DNA of 64,000 nt from Fusobacterium ulcerans. GTDB lineage: Bacteria; Fusobacteriota; Fusobacteriia; Fusobacteriales; Fusobacteriaceae. A model generated the notes under the pieces. It was not told the origin of the DNA. It did no database searches and worked only from the letters and a program-made list of their open reading frames with translations. The position numbers and the translations under genes were made by a program. The DNA is taken from contig NZ_CP028105.1 in assembly GCF_003019675.1 (NCBI RefSeq), forward strand, positions 1,566,282 through 1,630,281. The letters run 5' to 3'. Of the stretch, positions 17,993-30,351 are shown piece by piece (positions within the stretch are counted from its first letter, which is position 1; each line of letters opens with the position of its first letter).

Positions 17993-19186
17993 ATGAACGA
18001 TTTAAAAAATAAGGGAATGGGAACAATAGCAATTCATGCAGGACAAGGAAAAAATCCATTTGGAGCTTTATCAACTCCAATATATCAAACATCAACATTT
18101 GTGTTTGATTCTACAGAACAGGGAGGAGCAAGATTTGCTGGAAAAGAAGAAGGGTATATTTACTCAAGATTAGGAAATCCTACAACAACAGTAGCAGAAG
18201 AAAAAATAGCAGCATTAGAGTGTGGAGAGGCAGCAGCAGCTACATCTTCTGGAATGGGAGCTATATCATCTGCACTTTGGACACTTTTAAGAGCAGGAGA
18301 CCATGTGATAGCAGATAAAATATTGTATGGGTGTACATTTGCATTGTTATGTCATGGAATGACAAGATATGGGGTAGAAGTAGAATTCTTAGATACTTCT
18401 GACTTAGAAGCAGTAAAAAAAGCAATGAAGAAAAATACAAGAGTAGTATATCTTGAAACACCAGCAAACCCAAATCTAAAAATATCAGATATAGAAGAAA
18501 TAGCAAAGATAGCTCATACAAATGAATATACAAAAGTAGTAGTAGATAATACATTTGCTTCTCCATATTTACAAAAACCTTTGCTGTTAGGTGCGGATTT
18601 AGTAGTTCACTCAGCAACTAAATATCTCAATGGACATGGAGATGTAATCGCAGGTTTTGTAGTTGGAAACAAAAAACTTATAACAGAAGTAAAATTATTT
18701 GGAATAAAAGATATGACAGGATCAGTATTAGGACCAACAGAAGCCCACCTTATAATCAGAGGATTAAAAACTTTTGAAATAAGAATGCAAAGACATTGTG
18801 AAAATGCAATGAAAGTTGCTGAATATTTAAATGCTCATCCTAAAGTATCGAAAGTATATTATCCGGGACTTAAAGATCATGAGGGATATGAGATAGCTAA
18901 AAAACAAATGACAGGATTTGGAGGAATGATGTCATTTGAACTTGAAGGTGGATTTGAAGCAGGAAAAACATTATTAAATAATTTAGAAATGTGTGCTCTT
19001 GCAGTAAGTTTGGGGGACACAGAAACATTGGTACAGCATCCAGCATCAATGACACACTCAGCTTATACAAAAGAAGAATTAAAAGAAGCAGGAATCCCTG
19101 AAGGATTAGTAAGATTATCAGTGGGATTAGAAAATATAGAAGACATAATAGCTGATTTAGATAAAGCATTCGAAAAAATAAAATAG
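17993..19186 (+). CDS. megL: Methionine gamma-lyase
   Basis: A 397-residue PLP enzyme of the Cys/Met metabolism family that splits methionine to methanethiol, 2-oxobutyrate and ammonia, and homocysteine or cysteine to H2S. The family-specific pair Tyr112 and Cys114 in KILYGCTF is present; this cysteine marks true methionine gamma-lyases as opposed to cystathionine lyases. YSRLGNPTTT and the PLP lysine Lys210 in HSATKYLNGHGD are intact. It lies 53 bases after the transporter with a CGGAGGA site and is probably co-transcribed. A terminator follows at 19201. Methanethiol and H2S production through such enzymes is well known in fusobacteria. Confidence 0.92.
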   Translation: MNDLKNKGMGTIAIHAGQGKNPFGALSTPIYQTSTFVFDSTEQGGARFAGKEEGYIYSRLGNPTTTVAEEKIAALECGEAAAATSSGMGAISSALWTLLRAGDHVIADKILYGCTFALLCHGMTRYGVEVEFLDTSDLEAVKKAMKKNTRVVYLETPANPNLKISDIEEIAKIAHTNEYTKVVVDNTFASPYLQKPLLLGADLVVHSATKYLNGHGDVIAGFVVGNKKLITEVKLFGIKDMTGSVLGPTEAHLIIRGLKTFEIRMQRHCENAMKVAEYLNAHPKVSKVYYPGLKDHEGYEIAKKQMTGFGGMMSFELEGGFEAGKTLLNNLEMCALAVSLGDTETLVQHPASMTHSAYTKEELKEAGIPEGLVRLSVGLENIEDIIADLDKAFEKIK

Positions 19187-19200
19187 GATAAAAAATAATT

Positions 19201-19232
19201 AAGGAGCAGGGAGAAATTTCTGTTCCTTTTTT
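19201..19232 (+). terminator. Terminator after methionine gamma-lyase
   Basis: AAGGAGCAG pairs with CTGTTCCTT (one G-T wobble), followed by TTTTTT. Confidence 0.75.
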
Positions 19233-19254
19233 AATTGAGAATAAAAACTACCCC

Positions 19255-19353
19255 TTGAAAAAGACGAATCTACTAATAATACTAATTAAATAAGACCAAT
19301 AAATTACTACTAATAAAATTATTATTGGTCTAAAAAATAGTAGTAGACTTTTT
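19255..19353. repeat. Nested inverted repeat of unknown function
   Basis: An inner perfect 10-bp stem AGACCAATAA (19293-19302) with TTATTGGTCT (19322-19331) lies inside an outer pairing of AAAAAG plus TCTACTA (19269-19275) with TAGTAGA plus CTTTTT (19341-19353). No coding sequence is visible. It could be a second terminator, a small MITE-like remnant or part of an RNA; nothing decides between them. Confidence 0.5.
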
Positions 19354-19435
19354 TGAAAATAGTATAAAAAATTTACAATATTTTTTTAAAAATTGAATGG
19401 TTAACAGAAAGAAAGGATGTATTAACAATTAAGAA

Positions 19436-19464
19436 TTGAAAAAATAAGAAAAACATGATAGAAT
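19436..19464 (+). promoter_or_regulatory. Promoter of the structured RNA upstream of tyrS
   Basis: TTGAAA (19436-19441) and TAGAAT (19459-19464) are 17 bases apart, followed about 7 bases later by the predicted RNA and its terminator. Confidence 0.5.
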
Positions 19465-19470
19465 TTAAAG

Positions 19471-19656
19471 AAATAAAAATACACAGAGGTCTAAAATGTT
19501 TAGTAAAAATAATGTATTTATAACATCTTCATACTATTACTGCTATTAGGATTTAGGAAACTAAATCCCTTTTGTTATGCAGTTTGATAGTAAAGGGAGA
19601 TGTATTGATAGATAGATAAGCCTATTGATACAAATCAATAGGCTTTTATTTTTTCT
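19471..19656 (+). ncRNA. Predicted structured ncRNA or tyrS leader, about 185 nt
   Basis: Between a promoter and an intrinsic terminator lies a stretch without an open frame that folds as a long irregular rod. ACATCT (19523-19528) pairs with AGATGT (19598-19603), TACTAT (19532-19537) with ATAGTA (19587-19592), and CTGC (19540-19543) with GCAG (19579-19582). GGATTTAG (19549-19556) pairs with CTAAATCC around a GAAA tetraloop. Size, own promoter, own terminator and rod shape recall 6S RNA, but I cannot confirm the family. A transcription attenuator for tyrS is the alternative; the T-box core sequence TGGNACCGCG is absent. Confidence 0.5.
19618..19656 (+). terminator. Intrinsic terminator 56 bases before tyrS
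   Basis: A perfect 12-bp stem, AAGCCTATTGAT with its complement (19618-19629 and 19634-19645), ACAA loop, then a T-rich tail. It ends the RNA that begins near 19471. Confidence 0.88.
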
Positions 19657-19711
19657 TTAAAAATAAAGGGCTTTGTGTTAAAATAATATAGAAAAAATAA
19701 GGGAGGACGAG

Positions 19712-20932
19712 ATGGAAAACGTATTTGATGTGTTAGTAGGACGTGGATACTTAAAACAATTCACTCACGAAGAAGAAATGAGAGAAATATTAGGGAAAGA
19801 GAAAGTTACTTTCTATATAGGGTTTGATCCAACAGCAGATAGCTTACATGTTGGGCACTTTATTGCTATGATGTTTATGTCTCATATGCAAAAACATGGT
19901 CACAGACCAATAGCTCTTCTTGGTGGAGGAACTGCCATGATAGGAGACCCAAGCGGAAGAACTGATATGAGAACAATGATGTCAAAAGAAACTATTGCTC
20001 ATAATGTGGCATCTATAAAAAAACAAATGGAAAAATTTATAGACTTTTCTGATGGAAAAGCTATACTTGAAAATAATGCAGATTGGTTATTAGGACTTAA
20101 TTATGTAGATTTTATAAGAGATATAGGGGCACATTTTTCTGTAAATAGAATGCTTGCAGCAGAATGTTTTAAATCAAGAATGGAAGCAGGACTTTCTTTC
20201 CTTGAATTTAACTACATGCTTATGCAAGGATATGACTTCCTTGTATTAAATCAAAAACATGGATGTACTATGCAGTTAGGTGGAGACGACCAATGGTCTA
20301 ATATGATAGCTGGAGTAGAGCTAATTAGAAAAAAAGAACAAAAACAAGCTTTTGCAATGACTTGTACTCTTCTTACTAACAGTGAAGGTAAGAAAATGGG
20401 TAAAACTGCTAAAGGAGCTTTATGGCTAGACCCAGAAAAAACATCTCCATATGAGTTCTACCAATACTGGAGAAATGTTGATGATGCAGATGTTGAAAAA
20501 TGTCTTTCATTATTGACATTTATTCCTATGGATGAAGTAAAAAGATTAAGTGCATTGGAAGGTGCAGAAATAAACGAAGCTAAAAAGATACTTGCTTTTG
20601 AAATTACAAAAATGATCCATGGAGAAGAGGAAGCTCTTAAAGCTAAAACGGCAGCAGAAGCTCTATTTGGCGGAGGACAGGATATGAGTAATGTTCCTTC
20701 GGTAGAAATAGAAGAGTCAGCTTTAGGAACTGGACTTGTAGACTTCTTAGTGGAAAAAGGGATATTAAAAACTAAAAGTGAAGGAAGAAGATTAGTTCAG
20801 CAAAATGGACTAAATGTAGGGGACAGCAAAGTTACAGATTTTGCTATGCCTATAACAAAAGAACTTTTCACTGATGGAGAATTTCTTGTTAAAATAGGAA
20901 AGAAAAAATATCATAAAGTAGTTTTAAAATAG
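19712..20932 (+). CDS. tyrS: Tyrosyl-tRNA synthetase
   Basis: A 406-residue class I synthetase that charges tRNA-Tyr. [16 protein letters not shown] holds the HIGH-type motif at 46-49. [12 protein letters not shown] is the tyrosine-binding block, and [11 protein letters not shown] is the KMSKS-type loop near residue 227. A C-terminal S4 RNA-binding domain spans about 340-406 ([15 protein letters not shown]). GGGAGG lies 9 bases before the ATG. The gene is preceded by an RNA with an intrinsic terminator, so it may have a second promoter in the 56-base gap or be controlled by read-through. The following gene starts about 15 bases after the stop. Confidence 0.96.
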   Translation: MENVFDVLVGRGYLKQFTHEEEMREILGKEKVTFYIGFDPTADSLHVGHFIAMMFMSHMQKHGHRPIALLGGGTAMIGDPSGRTDMRTMMSKETIAHNVASIKKQMEKFIDFSDGKAILENNADWLLGLNYVDFIRDIGAHFSVNRMLAAECFKSRMEAGLSFLEFNYMLMQGYDFLVLNQKHGCTMQLGGDDQWSNMIAGVELIRKKEQKQAFAMTCTLLTNSEGKKMGKTAKGALWLDPEKTSPYEFYQYWRNVDDADVEKCLSLLTFIPMDEVKRLSALEGAEINEAKKILAFEITKMIHGEEEALKAKTAAEALFGGGQDMSNVPSVEIEESALGTGLVDFLVEKGILKTKSEGRRLVQQNGLNVGDSKVTDFAMPITKELFTDGEFLVKIGKKKYHKVVLK

Positions 20933-20947
20933 TCAAAGGTGAGTTTA

Positions 20948-22078
20948 TTGATTGAGATAATATTGAGAAAAATGATGGACAAGGATATACCTGATATTTA
21001 CAGGTATATCCATCTGAATTATGTGAAAAAATACTATCCTGATAATGAAAAAGAGCAGTGGGAAGCTCATAGAAGATGGTACAGTTTTGTTGTCAATTCT
21101 CCCTCATATCTTTTCTATACTATAGAAAGTTTGAGCAGGGAGTTTTTAGGAACTGTAAAATTTGAATTAGATGAGGAGGAAGCTGCCATAAGTGTGTATC
21201 TTGTAGAAGATATACGAGGAAAGGGATATTCAGAAACAGTTATTCTCAACAGCATCAATGAACTTTGCTTTGAAAAGCCACATATAAAAAAAATATCAGC
21301 GTATATATTGGAAGAAAATGAGATCTCACAAAAAGTATTTTGTAAGATTGGATTTAAGAGAAAAAAAATAGAAGAGTATAATGGAACTGAACATATTTTA
21401 TTTGAGAAGAGAATGAAATCTTCAGAGGGAAAAACTATGACTAAGAAAGAAAAAGTAAAAAAAATACTTGAAAAACTTCATGAAAAATTTGGAGATCCTA
21501 AGTGCGCCTTGGATTATAAAACACCTTTTGAACTTCTTGTAGCTGTTATTCTTTCAGCTCAATGTACAGATGTGAGAGTAAATATTGTTACAAAAGAGAT
21601 GTATAAGAAGGTAAATACTCCAGAAGGTTTTGCAGCTCTTCCAGTAGAAAAAATAGAAGAAATGATAAAAAGTACAGGGTTCTTTAGAAATAAAGCGAAA
21701 AATATAAAATTATGCAGTCAACAGCTTCTTTCAAAATATAATGGAGAAATACCAAAAGATATGGATAAATTAATAGAGTTGGCAGGGGTAGGAAGAAAAA
21801 CAGCCAATGTAGTAAGAGGAGAAGTTTGGGGGCTTGCAGATGGAATAACTGTAGATACTCATGTGAAAAGATTAACTAACTTAATTGGGTTGGTTAAAAA
21901 TGATGACCCTGTAAAAATAGAACAGGAGCTTATGAAAATAGTTCCTAAAAAAGACTGGATAGATTTTTCACACTACCTTATCTTACAAGGAAGAGACAAG
22001 TGTATAGCTAGAAGACCAAAGTGCAGTGAATGTGAAATAAGAGAGTTTTGCAACCATGGAAAAAATCTGGATAAATAA
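20948..22078 (+). CDS. nth: GNAT acetyltransferase-endonuclease III fusion protein
   Basis: One uninterrupted frame encodes two domains. Residues 1-160 are a GNAT acetyltransferase of the RimJ/RimL-like kind, with the acetyl-CoA loop RGKGYS and the NEISQKVFCKIGFKR motif. From about 165 a complete endonuclease III follows: LLVAVILSAQCTD, the helix-hairpin-helix LAGVGRKTANVV with the catalytic Lys, VDTHVKR with the catalytic Asp, and the [4Fe-4S] cysteines spaced C-x6-C-x2-C-x5-C near the end. The Nth part excises oxidised pyrimidines. A TTG at 20948 with AAGGTGAG before it is the best start, as the GTG at 20939 overlaps that site. An internal ATG at 21437 could also start Nth alone, but its ribosome-binding site is weak. 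Confidence 0.85.
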   Translation: MIEIILRKMMDKDIPDIYRYIHLNYVKKYYPDNEKEQWEAHRRWYSFVVNSPSYLFYTIESLSREFLGTVKFELDEEEAAISVYLVEDIRGKGYSETVILNSINELCFEKPHIKKISAYILEENEISQKVFCKIGFKRKKIEEYNGTEHILFEKRMKSSEGKTMTKKEKVKKILEKLHEKFGDPKCALDYKTPFELLVAVILSAQCTDVRVNIVTKEMYKKVNTPEGFAALPVEKIEEMIKSTGFFRNKAKNIKLCSQQLLSKYNGEIPKDMDKLIELAGVGRKTANVVRGEVWGLADGITVDTHVKRLTNLIGLVKNDDPVKIEQELMKIVPKKDWIDFSHYLILQGRDKCIARRPKCSECEIREFCNHGKNLDK

Positions 22079-22090
22079 TCATTTTAATTC

Positions 22091-22119
22091 TTGACAAAAT
22101 AAATAAGGAATGGTATAAC
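22091..22119 (+). promoter_or_regulatory. Promoter of nifS-nifU
   Basis: TTGACA (22091-22096), a perfect -35, and TATAAC (22114-22119) are 17 bases apart. Confidence 0.75.
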
Positions 22120-22158
22120 ATAATAGTAATTAGAATGTATTTCAAGGAGACGGTAAAT

Positions 22159-23328
22159 ATGAGAGTTTATCTAGACAATAATGCAACAACAAAGATGGAT
22201 AATGAAGTATTTGAAGCAATGGTGCCTTATTTAACAGAATATTATGGAAACGCTTCAAGCTTGCATCTTTTTGGTAAAGAAACAAATAAAGCTATGAATG
22301 AATCAAGAGAAACTATCGCAAAATATCTTGGTGCAGATCCTAGTGAAATTATATTCACAGCATCAGGAAGTGAATCTGACAACCTTGCAATCAGAGGAAT
22401 AGCTAGAGCATATAAAAATAGAGGAAAACATATAATAGCAAGTCCAATAGAACATCCAGCAATTAAAAATACATTAAAAGATCTAGAAGATGAAGGATAT
22501 GAAATAACAATTCTTCATGTTGATAAAAATGGAATGTTAGATGTAGAGGAACTTAAAAATGCAATAAAAGATGAAACTATCTTAATAACTGTAATGCATG
22601 CTAATAATGAAGTTGGAACTTTCCAACCAATAGAAGAAATAGGAAAAATAGCAAAAGAAAATAAAATTATATTCCATGTGGACGCAGTTCAGACAATGGG
22701 AAAAGTAGATATAAAGCCAAAAGAAATGGGAATAGATCTTCTTTCTTTCTCTGCACATAAATTTTATGGACCTAAAGGAGTAGCGGCTCTTTATTGGAGA
22801 AATGGAGTAAGATTTGGTAAAGTTCTTACTGGTGGAGGTCAAGAAGGAAAAAGAAGACCAGGAACTTCAAATGTTCCAGGAATGGTCGGAATGGCAAAAG
22901 CTTTAGAATTAGCTTATAGAGATATGGCAGAAGAATTTAAAAAAGAAGAAGAATTAAGAGATTACTTTGAGAGTGAAGTATTAAAAAGAATACCTGAAGT
23001 TGTAATAAATGCTAAAGAAGCAAAAAGACTTCCAGGAACTTCAAGCATCACATTTAAATATCTTGAAGGAGAATCAATTCTTTTAAGTTTAAGTTATAAG
23101 GGAATAGCTGTAAGTTCTGGATCTGCTTGTTCATCTGATGATTTACAAGCTTCACATGTATTGCTGGCAATGGGAATTGCACCTGAATTTGCACATGGAA
23201 CTATTAGATTTGGTCTAGGAAAATATAATACAAAAGAAGAAATAGATTATACATTGGATGTTCTGGTAGAAGTGATTGAAAAGTTAAGATCAATCTCTCC
23301 TCTTTGGAATGAATTTAAAAATAAATAA
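22159..23328 (+). CDS. nifS: Cysteine desulfurase NifS/IscS
   Basis: A 389-residue PLP enzyme that takes sulfur from cysteine to build Fe-S clusters and thio-modified tRNA. It has the opening VYLDNNATTKMD, His99 in IEHPAIK, Asp175 in HVDAVQTMGK, the PLP lysine Lys201 in SAHKFYGPKG and the persulfide cysteine Cys324 in SSGSACSSDD, which sits on the longer loop of the NifS/IscS group. The frame opens at 22135, but the ATG at 22159 has AAGGAGA at 22144-22150. A nifU-type scaffold gene follows after 22 bases, the usual minimal NIF pair of anaerobes. Confidence 0.93.
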   Translation: MRVYLDNNATTKMDNEVFEAMVPYLTEYYGNASSLHLFGKETNKAMNESRETIAKYLGADPSEIIFTASGSESDNLAIRGIARAYKNRGKHIIASPIEHPAIKNTLKDLEDEGYEITILHVDKNGMLDVEELKNAIKDETILITVMHANNEVGTFQPIEEIGKIAKENKIIFHVDAVQTMGKVDIKPKEMGIDLLSFSAHKFYGPKGVAALYWRNGVRFGKVLTGGGQEGKRRPGTSNVPGMVGMAKALELAYRDMAEEFKKEEELRDYFESEVLKRIPEVVINAKEAKRLPGTSSITFKYLEGESILLSLSYKGIAVSSGSACSSDDLQASHVLLAMGIAPEFAHGTIRFGLGKYNTKEEIDYTLDVLVEVIEKLRSISPLWNEFKNK

Positions 23329-23350
23329 TAGTAAATAAGGAGTATGAAAA

Positions 23351-23737
23351 ATGCAATATACAGAAAAAGTAATGGAACATTTTATGAATCCGCATAATGT
23401 TGGAGTTATAGAAAATCCATCTGGATATGGAAAAGTAGGAAACCCTTCATGTGGAGATATCATGGAAATATTTATTAAAGTAGAAGATAATATAATAACT
23501 GATGTTAAGTTCAGAACTTTTGGATGTGCTTCTGCAATAGCTAGTTCTTCAGTATCTACAGAACTTATCATGGGAAAAACTGTTGATGAGGCTTTAGCTC
23601 TTACAAATAAAAAAGTAGTAGAAGCATTAGGTGGACTTCCACCAGTAAAAATGCACTGTTCTGTTCTTGCAGAAGAGGCTATAAAATTAGCTATAGAAGA
23701 TTATCTTTCTAAAAAAGATAAAAAAGAAGAAAAATAG
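23351..23737 (+). CDS. nifU: NifU/IscU-type Fe-S cluster scaffold
   Basis: A 128-residue scaffold on which the adjacent cysteine desulfurase assembles Fe-S clusters. The three ligand cysteines are Cys34 (GNPSCGD, with Asp36), Cys59 (FGCASAIASSS) and Cys103 (MHCSVLAEEA). Only the IscU-like domain is present; the ferredoxin-like and C-terminal domains of full-length NifU from diazotrophs are absent, as is usual for NifU in anaerobes without nitrogen fixation. It is co-transcribed with nifS, and a strong terminator hairpin follows. Confidence 0.92.
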   Translation: MQYTEKVMEHFMNPHNVGVIENPSGYGKVGNPSCGDIMEIFIKVEDNIITDVKFRTFGCASAIASSSVSTELIMGKTVDEALALTNKKVVEALGGLPPVKMHCSVLAEEAIKLAIEDYLSKKDKKEEK

Positions 23738-23768
23738 AAAATAACTCATTAAAAAATTAATTTTTAAT

Positions 23769-23815
23769 ATAAGCTTCTGTAAATTTGTGATATAATTTTA
23801 CAGAAGCTTATTTTT
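23769..23815 (+). terminator. Terminator after nifU
   Basis: A perfect 15-bp stem, ATAAGCTTCTGTAAA (23769-23783) with its complement (23797-23811), followed by T residues. The loop contains a TATAAT-like string at 23791-23796 that could also serve the next gene. Confidence 0.85.
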
Positions 23816-23834
23816 ATACAACAGGAGATGCGTA

Positions 23835-24965
23835 ATGAAGAAAACTATAAATGTATTATTATTGGCTATTGTACTTATAAGTTCCACAGTTTTTGCCAAA
23901 GACTCTGAAACTCTCATGAAAGAGGAAACTCCTTCATATAAAGCAATACTTTTAGGGGATGATAAAGGTAAAATATATTATTCTGAAAATATTGATGAGA
24001 AGTATCCCTTAGCTTCTCTTACAAAGATGATGACTTTGATGGTGACTTTTGATCAGTTGGAAAAAGGGAATATAAAGATGAAAGATAAGATCAAGGTCAG
24101 TAAGAAATCAGCTCAAACTGGTGGAAGCAGAATTTTCATGAAAGAGGGAGATGTGTTTACTCTTGAAGATTTGATTAAAGCAACAGCTATATATTCAGCT
24201 AATAATGCAGCTTATGCAATAGCAGAATATATAGGGAAGGGTGATGTGGATAAGTTTGTAAAAATGATGAATAAAAAATCTGCTGATCTGGGATTAGAAA
24301 AAGAATTGGAATTTTATACACCAGCTGGACTGCCAAGTGACATGACTAAAAAAGGAATGGATGCAGGAACAACAAGAGGAATATACAAATTATCTCTGGC
24401 AGCTGCGAAATATAATAAATATATGGAAATTGCCTCTATTAAAGAAACTACTATCCATAATGGAAAATTAAAAATAAAAAATAGAAATCTTCTGTTGGGA
24501 GAAGAGGGAATATATGGAATTAAAACAGGACATCATTCTAAAGTGGGTTATAATATTTCTGTATTAAGTGATAAAGATAATATGAAAATATTTACAGTAG
24601 TTGTAGGGGGGCCTACATATCAAAAAAGAGATGAAAGTGTTTTAAATCAAATGGAAGAATTTTATGAGGAATACCAATTTAGAAAACTTACTGATAAAAA
24701 TGTTTCTATAGCTAAGGTTCCAGTTTTTAGTGGAGATAAAGAGTATGCAGATTTGTATCCAGATAAAAACTTTACAGATATTTTAAAGAAAAACAGTGAT
24801 ATAAAAATATCTATTAAAAGAAATAAAGGAGTAATTGCTCCAGTAGAAGCAGGGAAAGCTTTAGGAGAATATAAAGTAGTAGTAGACGGAAATGTTGTTG
24901 AAACTGGAAAACTTATAACAAAAGAAGATGTGAAATTAAGTATATCTTTAAAAAATATATTCTAA
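23835..24965 (+). CDS. D-alanyl-D-alanine carboxypeptidase (PBP5/DacF type)
   Basis: A 376-residue penicillin-binding protein that trims the terminal D-Ala from peptidoglycan stem peptides. A signal peptide occupies about residues 1-21 (cleavage after VFA). The three S11-family motifs are complete: Ser61-x-x-Lys64 in LASLTKMM, Ser121-Ala-Asn123 in IYSANNAAYA, and Lys230-Thr-Gly in GIKTGHHSKVG. A C-terminal PBP5-like beta domain follows. No clear amphipathic membrane anchor is visible at the very end, though SISLKNIF is weakly amphipathic. CAGGAGA precedes the ATG. It stands alone between nifU and the rRNA operon. Confidence 0.9.
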   Translation: MKKTINVLLLAIVLISSTVFAKDSETLMKEETPSYKAILLGDDKGKIYYSENIDEKYPLASLTKMMTLMVTFDQLEKGNIKMKDKIKVSKKSAQTGGSRIFMKEGDVFTLEDLIKATAIYSANNAAYAIAEYIGKGDVDKFVKMMNKKSADLGLEKELEFYTPAGLPSDMTKKGMDAGTTRGIYKLSLAAAKYNKYMEIASIKETTIHNGKLKIKNRNLLLGEEGIYGIKTGHHSKVGYNISVLSDKDNMKIFTVVVGGPTYQKRDESVLNQMEEFYEEYQFRKLTDKNVSIAKVPVFSGDKEYADLYPDKNFTDILKKNSDIKISIKRNKGVIAPVEAGKALGEYKVVVDGNVVETGKLITKEDVKLSISLKNIF

Positions 24966-25086
24966 AAAATGAGAGAAATCTTGGGGAAAAGATTTAGTAT
25001 TAAAAAAAGAAAAGTTAGTAATATAAAAGAAAAATCAAAGGCTTTAATAAATAAATAAAAAATTTTTAAAAAAAGTAAAAAAGATA

Positions 25087-25118
25087 TTGACGGAATCTAA
25101 AAACTATGATATTATAAT
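25087..25118 (+). promoter_or_regulatory. rRNA operon promoter
   Basis: TTGACG (25087-25092) is followed by TATTAT at 25110-25115 (17-base spacing), which overlaps a consensus TATAAT at 25113-25118. The rest of 24966-25250 is a non-coding leader with one palindrome (CAGTTATATAACTG) and the 5' half of the 16S processing stem. Confidence 0.6.
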
Positions 25119-25170
25119 CAATGTACCGCAGGAAAGCGGGACAAGAAAAGGTAATAAAAAAGGACATTAG

Positions 25171-25190
25171 CAACAGAATAGAGAGAGATG
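25171..25190 (+). other. 5' arm of the 16S rRNA processing stem
   Basis: CAACAGAATAGAG and the following AGAGATGA pair with TCATTTCT...CTCTATTCTATTG at about 26768-26793, with two mismatches, enclosing the whole 16S rRNA. This is the expected RNase III substrate. Confidence 0.6.
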
Positions 25191-25250
25191 AAAAAATCAA
25201 CAAACAATAAATAGGTGTAAACAATCAGTTATATAACTGAGTAAATAGAT

Positions 25251-26758
<1,508 letters not shown>

Positions 26759-26767
26759 CTAAGGAGA

Positions 26768-26793
26768 TCATTTCTCTTTCTCTATTCTATTGA
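26768..26793 (+). other. 3' arm of the 16S rRNA processing stem
   Basis: Complementary to 25171-25190; see that entry. Together they bracket the mature 16S rRNA. Confidence 0.55.
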
Positions 26794-26851
26794 TGGTGTT
26801 CTTGTGATAACGGCAGTTATCATCTTAAAATAGAACAGTATCTTTATGAAT

Positions 26852-26928
26852 GCGTTTGTAGCTCAGCTGGTTAGAGCACACGCCTGATAAGCGTGAGGTC
26901 GGTGGTTCGAGTCCACTCAAACGCACCA
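26852..26928 (+). tRNA. tRNA-Ile (anticodon GAT)
   Basis: A 77-base cloverleaf with acceptor pairing GCGTTTG/CAAACGC, anticodon loop CTGATAA, T-loop GGTTCGAGTCC, and an encoded CCA end. It lies in the 16S-23S spacer. Confidence 0.96.
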
Positions 26929-26936
26929 TATGGTAT

Positions 26937-27012
26937 GGGGATATAGCTCAGTTGGGAGAGCGACGCACTTGCACTGCGTAGGTCAGCGGTTCGATCCCGC
27001 TTATCTCCACCA
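26937..27012 (+). tRNA. tRNA-Ala (anticodon TGC)
   Basis: A 76-base cloverleaf with acceptor pairing GGGGATA/TATCTCC (one G-T wobble), anticodon loop CTTGCAC, T-loop GGTTCGATCCC, and an encoded CCA end. It lies 8 bases after tRNA-Ile in the 16S-23S spacer. Confidence 0.96.
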
Positions 27013-27034
27013 AATTTTTTTTCGATTTTTTTAT

Positions 27035-27057
27035 GGACATTGGAAACTATATAGTAG
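27035..27057 (+). other. 5' arm of the 23S rRNA processing stem
   Basis: This 23-base segment contains GGAAACTATATAGTAG and is complementary to 30066-30088 at 20 of 23 positions, so the flanks of 23S rRNA form one long helix, the expected RNase III site. Confidence 0.75.
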
Positions 27058-27129
27058 ATTAAATACAATTTTAACTCTTGTTTATATAAACAGAGTTAGC
27101 TGTCAATCAAATTAAACAAAAACAAAATA

Positions 27130-30040
<2,911 letters not shown>

Positions 30041-30065
30041 AAGATTGAAAGCGCGAAAGCGTATG

Positions 30066-30088
30066 CTACTATATAGTTTCAAGTGTCT
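30066..30088 (+). other. 3' arm of the 23S rRNA processing stem
   Basis: Complementary to 27035-27057 at 20 of 23 positions; see that entry. Confidence 0.75.
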
Positions 30089-30109
30089 ATTAGAAATAAT
30101 ACACACACA

Positions 30110-30227
30110 GCTTGGTAAGAATAGCTGCGGGGGTACACCTGGTCCCATTCCGAACCCAGAAGTTAAGCCCGTAAACGCTGAAAGTACTTGGAGGGAAGCC
30201 TCCTGGGAGGATAGGAACTTGCCAAGC
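30110..30227 (+). rRNA. rrf: 5S ribosomal RNA
   Basis: About 118 bases, closed by the terminal helix GCTTGGTAAG/CTTGCCAAGC. The conserved CCCATTCCGAACCCAGAAGT and TAAGCCC blocks are present. Confidence 0.95.
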
Positions 30228-30237
30228 ACAAATGTGT

Positions 30238-30313
30238 GCTTCCTTAGCTCAGTCGGTAGAGCATGCGGCTGTTAACCGCAGTGTCAATGGTTCAAGTCCA
30301 TTAGGAAGCGCCA
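30238..30313 (+). tRNA. tRNA-Asn (anticodon GTT)
   Basis: A 76-base cloverleaf with acceptor pairing GCTTCCT/AGGAAGC, anticodon loop CTGTTAA, T-loop GGTTCAAGTCC, and an encoded GCCA end. It lies 10 bases after 5S rRNA. A T-rich run (30314-30327) follows and may end the operon. Confidence 0.95.
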
Positions 30314-30351
30314 TTTTTTTATTTTTTGGAAAATTTTTTCAGGAGGTCATT

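Noticed and set aside
19471-19711. T-box riboswitch for tyrS
   Set aside because: The position and terminator fit, but the conserved T-box core (TGGNACCGCG) and a recognisable antiterminator are missing.
20939-20947. GTG at 20939 as the start of the acetyltransferase-Nth gene
   Set aside because: It overlaps the only good Shine-Dalgarno sequence (AAGGTGAG), which is correctly spaced for the TTG at 20948.
24966-25086. Terminator after the DD-carboxypeptidase gene
   Set aside because: A 7-bp AAATCTT/AAGATTT hairpin is present near 24975, but no T run follows, so it is not listed.
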